This document shows, one piece after another, positions 1 through 10,400 of a stretch of DNA of 64,000 nt. The notes beneath the pieces are model-generated. The model had not been told where the DNA came from and ran no database searches. It saw only the letters and a list, made by a program, of their open reading frames with translations. Where the stretch lies: the NCBI GenBank assembly GCA_032191425.1, contig CM063441.1, positions 33,491,067 to 33,555,066 of the forward strand, in the 5' to 3' direction. Numbering within the stretch: position 1 is the first letter of the stretch; each line of letters begins with the position of its first letter. A program made the translations under genes and the position numbers. Source of the DNA: Lymantria dispar. Its lineage: Eukaryota > Arthropoda > Insecta > Lepidoptera > Erebidae.

Positions 1-94
1 GTTGGCGTTGATTTCAAGAATTCCTTTTATTTTATTTGGACAGAACAACATCTGTTGGGTGAGCTAGTCTTTATATATATATATATTTCTTGTG

Positions 95-515
95 TATGTC
101 ACTGAACTCCTAATCGGCTGGACCGATATTGATGATTTTTTTCGTGCGTTACTGCCTTAGATGTTAGGAGTGGTAGGACCACACTGTCGACAGTTATCTG
201 TCTACAGTCGCGGGCCGGTCCGTCCGGGGCAGTACCATGCTCTCGCAGAAAATCGACGTCTGAGTAGTAGCGATTTGTTACTGCGCTTCGTTCGGTGAGC
301 GAGAGAGCCGGAAGCCCAACTTTCTGAGGGTATTTGCGTGTGGAGGGTTTTGATGGTGCCCTTAGTATCACAGAGTCTCAATGCACGCATTCACACTCCC
401 TTCACTTTCTTCGCGGTAGGTAGCGGCCTTGTAAAGGTCCATGAGCAGCAGCAACACTTACCATCAGGTGTACTGTTTGCTCGTTTGCCACCGTTTGCAA
501 TAAAAAAAAAATAAA
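95..515 (+). repeat. LINE-type 3' end family A, with A-rich tail
   Basis: A dispersed repeat carrying CCGCGGGCCGGTCC-like, CTCGCAGAAAATCGACGTC, CACTCCCTTCACTTTCTTC and ACCATCAGGTGTACTGTTT blocks. It ends TTTGCAATAAAA plus an A run. Other copies lie at 21885-22165 (-), 22854-23046 (+), 29405-29525 (+), 40165-40355 (+), 43215-43440 (-) and 57283-58015 (+). The AATAAA-like end suggests a retroposed transcript. No protein is recognised. Confidence 0.6.
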
Positions 516-626
516 AAAAAAAGATTTAACCTGACCTTTAAGCATCATTAGTAAAAACGATTATCATTGCTTTTATACCGGAATTAGGGATTGTGAACTA
601 TTCTCCTATTACACTGTTGCATGTGT

Positions 627-728
627 TCCATTCATCCATTAACCCACAGACGTCCACTGCTAGACATAGGCCTCCTCACGAGAATGCCACTCGGAACGGT
701 CCTGTGCCACTTGGGGCGTTGCATGTGT
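627..728 (-). mobile_element. RTE-like LINE 3' fragment
   Basis: Reverse complement matches the end of the RTE-like LINE at 59148-60262, including the block read as GTCCACTGCTAGACATAGGC on the plus strand (the VQQWT region). Confidence 0.55.
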
Positions 729-859
729 TACATTTTAATTATGTAGTAATTTTTTATAAGGGTCCGATTTTGTCTAAGTCTGCTATCACCATACAATTTT
801 CTATATCTCTTCCCCGTCAGAATGCATATTATATGGGAACAAGCATCGATTATTGATAA

Positions 860-2205
860 GGAAAATAAAACAAAAACATTAAAATATATATTTTATATTT
901 CTCAGATTAGATAGGTATATAACATCTTGAGGTTCACACGATAGGAATCATAGGATCACATCAAGTTAGGCGAAAGTCTATGACATCGATACAATAGACA
1001 GCAATAATTATCTAGAATAAAATATTTATAGACATTTAATGACTTAGGCCTAACAATTATTATACATTACTAAAATATTATTTTACAATAATACTAGCCA
1101 TTCCAACAAACGTTGTCCTGTCCCTATTTTAATTAAATTTAAACGAAGGATTGACCCCTAGCTTTTAGGTGACATTTAAGACAATATAAATGACACAACA
1201 TTAATGTGAATTACTTTTTGGTTTCAAGAGATGTTAAATAAAATCAAAATGTTCTAAGGCATAAATGTTACATTCCATTTCTATCGAGAAATGGCATGTA
1301 AACACTTATACTGCCACTTATATTCCCTTGTAACCTAGAATTTAGGTTCGTTAATGAAATTAGATATACAGATCTTGATAAGAGCGCCACTTAGTAAGAA
1401 TTAAGCAAAGAATGCCTACAAAAATCAAACAAATCAAATCACTTAAGAGAATTTCAAATACATAAACGCACACCAGATTTTTTTTATGATAAATACGAAA
1501 AATTACGTGATTATCTTGTCACAGTATTTGAAGGTATTTTAGGTATTAAAAGTGAGATTAATTCATTTTTGGCATTTTCTATTTAAAAAGAAGTATTAAT
1601 CAAACAACTTGTCGTTATTAACAGAGGTAAAATTTAAAACTTAACACGCGAAACCTACTTATAAGAATATTTTTTGATATATTTATTGTGATTGGTACTG
1701 GATCAAAAACCAGTCATACAACTGGTCATGGACATACAAAACAGCACATTAATTACCTAGGTAATTAGCAAAAATAACAGCATTATGGTAATTGTCAGTA
1801 GCAGTTTGATTCGTCTAATCACATTATAGCATAAAGTCGCACGATATTTTTTTTTCGTGTTAACATTTTACCCCATGGACAACATTACGGAGTAATTGGC
1901 GATTTGCACATACTAAAGCTTCTGGACAGTTAGTGCGGTAAACTCTACTGCATTTATCGGTTACGTGTACGGTTTTTTTACTATTAGGAATTTTATTCTT
2001 ATATTTCGGAATTATATCGAAGTTTGTTAACCATTTATTAAAAATAAATTTAAGTATTATCGATGGAAGATTCTAGACCTTTTGGAATAAGACAGTTTTT
2101 ATGGATTTCCTCGCTTTTGTAATTGGTTTTAATTTCATTATATTTCGAACGCTTTGTGGTTTCTATGATTCCGCGAGATGAGCTATACCGTGAAAATAGT
2201 TTTAT
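860..2205. other. AT-rich intergenic stretch, nothing recognised
   Basis: There is no credible ORF, RNA gene or repeat visible by eye. Codon-like periodicity is absent. Confidence 0.5.
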
Positions 2206-2211
2206 TTCAAA

Positions 2212-2525
2212 CTAGCAACCCGCCCTCGCTTCGCTTCGGTTATAGGTTATAGTCGTTTTACCCGCGTAGTTCCCGTTCCCGTGGGAATACCGGGATAAAA
2301 TATAGCCTAGTTTACGCCCTGATATTATAGCTTTCCATTGGTGAAAGAATTTTTGAAATCGGTCCAGTCGTTTTGAAGATTATCCGGAACAAACAGACAG
2401 ACAGACAAAAATTTTTTAATTGCTATTTTAGGCATAGGTGTCGTGCAAATAACCGTGTAAGCATGAAAAAAGCCTATTATTTTGACATTACAAACAGACA
2501 CTTCAATTTTATTTATTGGTATAGA
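2212..2525 (-). mobile_element. Nonautonomous Helitron, long (TCTATACCAATAAA) subtype
   Basis: On the minus strand it begins TCTATACCAATAAA and ends GGGTTGCTAG, the TC...CTAG termini of Helitrons, followed by T. It contains GTCTGTCTG microsatellite and the shared 3' half seen in all copies. Confidence 0.7.
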
Positions 2526-2984
2526 CATGTAATACTAGCGTAAAAAACAGAAATCGTTAAGTCCTATTAAATATACGTTAAGACGTTTAAAAATATATGA
2601 TTGCAATCCTTACTGATGAATCAAAATAGATTGTACAAAATTCGAATTCGTAACACGTTCGAGGATATGTGACACGCGTGATATGTGGATCGTGTATATA
2701 TTTCACTAGTGACATTTATACACACATAATGATCTTTGTATCAGTATATTTTGTACACGAGTCATGATAACCAAAATTAATGCAGTTTTTTAATTTTTTT
2801 ATTTGGTACTACAATAGCCTTGATGATGTGAGAATATATTAGAAGTTCTCGTTAATATATTGATAATATATATGATATTCGAAAAATTTATAATATACTA
2901 AATAAGATTTTAAGAAACTAATATTTGTATAAGGCATATAAAAAAATAAAGATCTCTTTTGTGCCGAGATTAACAATAATCTAA

Positions 2985-3205
2985 AATTTTAACAATAAAA
3001 AGGCCGACTTCAGTAAGACTGGTATGCTTTTTTCATGGATGACATTGCCAGAGCTGGACCAAATTATTGGAAATGGTACCATACGGGAGGCAAAAAAAAA
3101 AAAAAAACCATATAAAAAAAGAATCATTAAAATCGGTTCACCAAGTCGAAAGCTGTGAAGTAACAACGAGGAATTGAGAACTGCCTCCTGTTTTGGAGTC
3201 ACTTA
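2985..3205. repeat. Degenerate dispersed repeat
   Basis: Blocks GGCCGACTTCAGTAAG and GAATTGAGAACTGCCTCCTG resemble a dispersed insect repeat known to me only by pattern. No coding potential. Confidence 0.35.
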
Positions 3206-3503
3206 AAAAAGAATGCATTAGAGGGACATGCTTACCCCAGATCTATATGAAGTTGATTTGGTACCATTGGTATTCAATAGCTCACCTTTTATGATGGAAC
3301 CACGATATGCCAACAATTTGTATGTTTAAAAAATCTAGGTGCTAGCAGATCTTGAAGATTAAACACTCGAATCTTGATACTAAATTACGTATTAAAAAAT
3401 CTGATACCTTCAAATTTTTGTGTTTCAATTCAAAGTGAAGTAGTATTATGCTTTACAATTATTTTAAAATACATTTATAACATATTTTTAATATTTAAAA
3501 ATT

Positions 3504-4151
3504 TATACAGGGTGACTGGTAAAAGATTGTACATATTGAAGGAGGGTATTCAGTACTCGATTCTGATACCGAATATATAAAAAAAATTAGTACTTAAATT
3601 TTGAACTAATTATTTTATAAAAATATTTAGTTATGGACACATGGGATAGGTCAACGTACGTCAGCACTTGTAGGTACTAAACAGTTCGCGTAACATTGAA
3701 CTACATTTTAGGTAAATATTCTACCTATGCGACTCGACCCAGTAGGTATTTTTTTTGGGTCGCGGGCCGCGGACAGTGGTCAACGTACGCCGGCAAACCT
3801 ATTGTTTTGATTAGAAACAAATCACTTTATCTCGGGATTGGTAAGAGCTATGAATCTGCAACTAACTTTAGTGTTTTTTATGACATTATTCCTACACCTA
3901 GTTTTAGTAATTCTAGTAATAAATATCCAAAATCTTGACAACAGTGCTAACAAAACTGTTACTCGATATTCGGTATCGGTGTATCGCCAGTAGGGTGACA
4001 ATATTTTTGGAAGTCTTGTAACACTAATATTGTTGATGTTTACTATGTAGTTAATTAATATTATCTTCTTTTTACACTTTTATTAGTTACATGTGGCCAT
4101 TATCTATCGTTTCCTTCAATATGTACAATCTTTTACTAGTCATACTGTATA
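3504..4151. mobile_element. 648-bp DNA element with ~40-bp terminal inverted repeats
   Basis: The left end TATACAGGGTGACTGGTAAA continues as AGATTGTACATATTGAAGGA. The right end (reverse complement) reads TATACAGTATGACTAGTAAA and continues with the same 20 bases. The interior has a short GC-rich block near 3755-3800 and no transposase. The superfamily is undetermined. Confidence 0.65.
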
Positions 4152-4707
4152 TTTAGGGATTCTAAACAATCGAATACTAATATAATGTTTCCACGTTTTC
4201 CTCTTCAATTTGCTATGAATTAGCAGATCTTAATAAAATTGTCCACATATAATTGTACTAGCTGTGGCGAATCCACTAATGGCGAATTTGTATTATTTGG
4301 TGCAATATTTCACGATTAAATTGATACTGTCACTACAGAGTAATAGATATTTTATCTATCATAACAACGAATTTTAATAAATTCGGCACAGTCGTTTTTG
4401 CGTGATTCTATTAATCTACAAATTAATAGCCAAACAATAATTCCTTATATTGGTTTTCAAATATTTTCAAATCTATAGCTGTCGTGTCTTTGACATATGA
4501 CAACCAGGTACATAATTTCAATACTGAAAAATGTGAAACTATTCAACAACGTTCAATAACAACAAAAAAGTACCCACATAAATAAAATAACAATAACGCC
4601 ACTTAAAAACCTTTAACTCTTAACCAAAGCACTAAAGCTATATTATATACACGTAATAATTGCAAACCCACGCTACCATAATAGCTAACAATAAGACAAT
4701 AATATAA

Positions 4708-4912
4708 TTTAGCCTACGTAGACGTTAAATATATATTAATAAATTTTACCTAGTTTTATTTATGTAGACCTTAAATTTATAATATAAATTTAGCTTTTGT
4801 GGACATTAAATTTAAATTTAGCCTTCATAGACATTAAATTTATAATATAAATTTAGCTTACGCGTTAACTTTATAATATATATTTAACCTACATAGACGT
4901 CAATTTATGGAT
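4708..4912. repeat. Degenerate AT-rich tandem repeat (~50-bp unit)
   Basis: At least four imperfect units contain TTAGCCTAC-like, TAGACGTTAAATTTATA-like and ATAAATTTAGC blocks in the same order. Confidence 0.55.
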
Positions 4913-4919
4913 GTCCTAT

Positions 4920-6520
4920 TTTAATATATTGTCTACTACAAAATGATATTTAAGTTTAAAGACAATATTTGCTTAACACATTCAAAGCCACAATACTTAT
5001 TATTACCAAGTAAAAATAAATACAATTATTCCTTAAATATATATAAGATAGGTTTTTGCTGCTATATTGGCAGTAAATGTATATATATAAATTTATCATA
5101 GTCCGATTTGCAAGCCATAGTCGTCACAATATAATTAAGTATGTCTTTTATTATAATTACAATACATTATGTAGTTAAACTACCTCTTGTATTCTTATTT
5201 ACAATGATAAATGTAGAGTTATAAATTCGGATAATTTGTGGTTAACGTGTTGATAAAATAGATATGCGAGTCAAAAATATTCTTTTAAATTTTTTTCTAA
5301 TGCTTTATTAAATTAAGTAATCGGTTAAAATTTAATAATTGTTAGTAAAATCACATTAAAAGAAATCTCAAATACATGTTGTATTTCGAATATTTTACGA
5401 AATAAATTGAATTTTTTAAATACCAAAATTATAATATACTAATTGGAAAATACTTGTCCATATAGTCACGGAGTAGGAATATAGTACTTTCTTTTTCACA
5501 TAGATATTGTAGAAAGCGTTTAAATTATAACAGCGGGTTATAACAGTTGTAAGAGAAGGAAAACGTGAAATCAAACATATTATAACCCGTCTCGCTAGCT
5601 GCCCAAGTTTGACTGGCTAATTACCCCGTGAACTACATACATGGGTACCTCTATAAGCTGAGAAGAATATATTAACGATAACAATATTAAAATAAATGCA
5701 AACTATACTAAAAATAATAAAATTATTTACGAAACTCTTTTAATTTTATAAGATTTTTGTCAATTAAGAAATTACAGTCAATTAAGATGGTAAGTTTTTT
5801 GTACACAGACAACACTTCAAAGGACAGAAAAAATACTTGTATATTTTTCATCTTAGTAATGCATATTCATATAAATTTCATACTGACCTTGACTAGAACT
5901 GTAAATACATTTTCATTACATTTTGATAAAAAGCAGATCATAATGTTGTAATTCTTTAAACATTTTGTAATATAAATGCAAGTACAACCGTTAATAAAAT
6001 AATGTATAGCTTAAAAATAAATATAGTTATTTAATAATAAGTCTTAACCGTGGAATGTTTGTATATTTCAGATCTTAAAATGGGAAAATTGCATTTTTAT
6101 TTAGATTATTTCATCAAATCTGAGATATTAAATGAATCATTCATTTAACTGAGAAAACGATAAATGATGACAAAAATAATGACACTAAAAGATTCATTTC
6201 ACTCAAACAATTATTTTAAGTTATGTGTCGTTGTTATAGGAATGCTATGAAAAATGGAATGTATATAATTTGCGTATATCGGAACGTATTATTGTTCCGA
6301 ATAACAACAAGGAGCGTATAAATATAGTTATAAAACTAAGCAGGTTAGTGGTTAAGGCAGTTACATACTGCTACTCTTTGTGAAATTTAGTTTCTCAGTC
6401 ATATGATATGCAATTATAGCGAAATTTAGTGTTTGTACTAAGCTTTCGACCGAAAATTGTAAATTTTAGCAAGATTAATATTGTAATTTTAAGCAAATTA
6501 AATGGATAAAGCTCATTTTC
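4920..6520. other. AT-rich intergenic stretch, nothing recognised
   Basis: Long AT-rich sequence without a credible gene or repeat boundary by eye. The 64-codon ORF at 5757-5951 has no recognisable domain and a composition like its surroundings. Confidence 0.45.
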
Positions 6521-6523
6521 AGC

Positions 6524-6970
6524 CAACATATGAAAGCACAGGTCTACGACCAGTGTGTGTTACCAGTGATGACTTATAGCATAGAAACATAGTCTTTAAA
6601 TATAGGCCTCATAACCAATCTCAAAATCGCTCAACATGCAATGGAACGGGCTATGCTTGAGATTTTTCTGCGAGTCAGAATCTGAAATACCGAAATCCGC
6701 AAAGGAACGGGTGTAACCGACATAGCACGAAGAATTAGCACACTGAAGTGGCTATAGGCAGGTTACATTGCTCGACGAACCGACACCCGATAGAGAAGAA
6801 TGGTTCTCGAGTAGCGAGAACGTGCTGGATAACACGCCCCTAACCAGGTGGACCGACGATCTGGTTGTTGGGTTTCATTAGGTGCAGGCGGCACAGTACT
6901 ACACTTTGTGACGAAACATGAGGGAGGCCTATGTCCAGCGGTGGATGGCGAAGAGCTGAATGATGAAAGC
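6524..6970 (+). pseudogene. RTE-like LINE C-terminal fragment
   Basis: Nucleotide match to the end of the LINE at 59148-60262: GTCTACGACCAGTGTGTGTT, then regions encoding MERAMLEI-like and RRISTLKW-like text, then ATGAGGGAGGCCTATGTCCA. It ends CTGAATGATGA. Stops and substitutions break the frame. It lies just beyond the Phm 3' end, in the opposite orientation. Confidence 0.7.
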
Positions 6971-7072
6971 TCATTTTTGAACTAATTATAAAAAGCTAAG
7001 AATTTCTAAATCAAGAAAAAAAGAATCGATGACTTAAAAAATATACTACTGAAACGTCAGATCTATCAGAGT

Positions 7073-7078
7073 TTTATT
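7073..7078 (-). promoter_or_regulatory. Candidate Phm poly(A) signal
   Basis: An AATAAA hexamer on the minus strand lies about 260 nt beyond the Phm stop codon. It is the first clear hexamer at a plausible 3'UTR distance; no transcript end is visible. Confidence 0.4.
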
Positions 7079-7336
7079 TTTAAGCACGATATAGCCTTTT
7101 TAGCCAAGTATAATAAAGTTTTCCTGAAATAATCAGCATTTAGTAATTGCGTTGCATATTATATTAAATCACTCTATAACCGTTTCAAATGGCGTACGTC
7201 TAACAATAGAAGGCTGTTATGAGAGAAATAATGAACGCTTTAAAAAGGGTACGAATAAACAGATCTAACTGATTGAAAACATAATTTAAACTTAAAAAAA
7301 ATCCTTCCACTTTTACACATTTCTGTACTTATTCTT

Positions 7337-7493
7337 TTAAGATGTGGTAGGAATGTTGCTTAAATTTTCACGGGCTCTTGACCAGTAGTAATATGGTGGT
7401 CCGGCTGAAAAACAGTACTTTTGTTCTAAAGGAGTGTCGCTTTCAACCCAATACATTAGATAAAAGTTGCACATCTCGTCTCTGTTTGTTGCG
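7337..7493 (-). CDS. Phm: Phm exon 9 (residues 282-333, copper B Met, stop)
   Basis: It encodes ATNRDEMCNFYLMYWVESDT and continues to the end (YYYWSRARENLSNIPTTS) and TAA at 7339-7337. M289 is the copper B methionine. C309 matches the last core cysteine. Confidence 0.95.
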
Positions 7494-10400
7494 CTGAAAT
7501 AAAAACAAGATATGCATTAAAATTCTATTTACTGGATATTTTGCTGTGCATAGCATATGATAGTCAAGAATTAAATAATTTTTGCGGATTTTATCGCATT
7601 TGATTTTTACTTGTCAGACGTTTCGATCACTATTCAGCGTTTCTTCATGAACGGAAGACCGGGTTCATGAACGCTGAAGTCATTTCATATTTAATACTAA
7701 CGTAGATTAAAAATAGATTAGAAATATTATTTCTAAAGTGGGCTACTAACCGTATTGCAAGTTTAAAATAACACTGTTAGAGATGGTGATAGCCCATCTA
7801 TCTTTGTTGTATGTTAAAATACGAGATATTAAGAAAGTAAAGTTTAAAGTAAGTTTTTTAAGCTGTTGGCCTATCGATAAATAAGTTAAGTGACTGCTGA
7901 GCGTAAGTCCAGATTTCAGTTGTCTCTTTATTTTTTCAAAGAACAAGATGTAGTACCTACTAACGGTTAAATCCTTCTGATCTGATTCGGAGGTCGTTAC
8001 AAACATTTAAATTATCATCACAGCTCGTTGAGCATTAAGGGCTCGAGCATCCTCCGCAATGGGAGGGAAATTAAGCTACTATACCACGCTAATCAAATGT
8101 GTTTGTATAGAATTTTATTTCGAGTTTTCCTTATCTTGATTAGATGTTATCGGCACATTATAATCCATGTGTCGTCTTTTACGACACACACGGGCAAGAA
8201 ATGAGATGGTGAATACTAAGTATACTTATACCGTCACCACCAGTGGCGGCTGTACCTTAAGTGCGCTCGTGCACTGAACCACCAAATCAAAAGATTTGAA
8301 AATTACAAAATGTTACTTCATCTTTATTTTTAAATGACCATATTAATATTTATTCTTTAAACATACAAGAACATATAACAAATAAAATTTCAAATTATGA
8401 CGAAACAATTTAAGCGCTTTACTAAACTATAAAAACTTATTTTCCCTGTAAAAAACTCGTGCGCTTAGGCGAGCGCACGAGGACTGCCCATACAACTTCT
8501 ATTAGTTATGAGTAGGGATGTGCGATATTTATCGATATTTGCCACCGAAATATCGATATTTCAATATCGATATTATGAACACGATATCGATATTATTAAC
8601 ACGATATCGATATCGCTTTTGCAATGAAACGAAAAATTATTAATAACATAATTTTGATAAAAAGTGTGATGCCTAGGCATCCGGACAAATTGCCTAAAAA
8701 AAAGCTCATCAAAATTTTCCGGAGGATTTTATTTCGTCGTAAGTCCCGCTGTATCTTAATACATCCAGACAAATTTCCTAAAAAAAAAATCTCAACAAAA
8801 TTTGTCCGGAGAATTTTCTTTCCATTAGTTTCGATATTATAAAATATCGATATTTTGTGTCCGATAATATCGACTTATCGATATTTGGCTATCGATTTCA
8901 ATATCGATATTTTACTAATATCGCTCATCCCTAGTTATGAGTTAAAACGCCTGGCGCGTGAGACAGAAGATAGTTGATAGAAATATACTGAAAAATGAGT
9001 CTGTTCCCGTACGGCGCACGGCCGAACCGAATATTGCCGAGAGAACTCGACTTTCGACGAAATTCGCCGATGACGTCTCGTTAAGTGCAGTAAGTAGGTA
9101 TATTTTCGATGTATCTGAGACGCGTTAAATATGGTTTGATTACATTGTTTTTTTTTATTTTGGTCTTAGTTCTATTTTATACTGCGTATACAGTGTGTGG
9201 TGTGAGTGAAAATGACCATAAATATAAAGTTGATATAAATTGGCGAGACTTTGTGAGCAAGTAAATTGCACCACCACTTTGACGACCCACCAGCCGCCAC
9301 TGGTCACCACACGCTAAATATTCAAATAACGGTTGCAAATTACACCCAGAGACCGTTGCAAATTACACGAGAACATCATTAAAAATCACATAAAAATTTG
9401 TTCTGCATGGATATCGTCGACAGCATCTGATACTAGAGGTCGCTACTTAAACAATACGCCATCTACGCAGTCAGTCACCGACTCACAGTGTATTATAAAC
9501 CTCATTTTTGTTGCATGCCGTTTTTATTGTAGAAATAGATAGTTCTTATCCTTTTAAGCATTAGAGTAGAACACCGGAGTCGATAGAGCAAGTAGTTTTT
9601 TTTATAAAAATTGCCAATGTTGACCATAATCTGGGTCCGAAAAATCACTTTAAGTTTTGATTACAGTCAATAATTACACACATAATATTACATATATACA
9701 CAAGTTTCATTCATTTAGATTGATCAATTAAAAATATATAATTTATTTTAAAATTTTTCTTTATAATTTTTTTACTCCGCCATATTGGCGTAGATTCTGA
9801 TTTTTTTAAATTAAACGATTGATTAAATCTGCCTTTATTGGTGTTATTTAAATGACATTAAAATTCCGCGTTATTTCGAAATTATATCTGTTTAAATTTT
9901 TATCCGGATTTTTAAGGCTTAGGGTTGTCACCTCTACTGAAAATATTAATTTAATTTTACTAATAAAAACTTACCTAAACTCTGCATAAAACTTTTATAC
10001 GATAACGAGGTATATAAAAATTATCCACTTTTGTTGTATTAAATTATTTTAAATTTTTTAGGGTTCCATAGTAAAAACAAAATCATCGTTTTATTTAGTT
10101 TCGTTATTATAATTATATGAAGTAGACCTCCCTCTTACCTTACTTATTTAATACTTTGATCGGTTCGCAGTTAGAGTATGCTGTACTTATCTGGAATCTT
10201 TTGTGAAAATATAAATATGGCATACAAATGGAGATAAGTTATACGTTCTTAAAATTTTATATTTAATGTTCATTTTTAATACTGCACTGTACAACTGCTT
10301 TTTGTTCCAAATAAATAAATATGGACAGATTAAAACACCAACTGTGTTATCCTAAGCTAAGAAACTCTTGTACCGCATAATGGACTGACGGTGATGCCAG

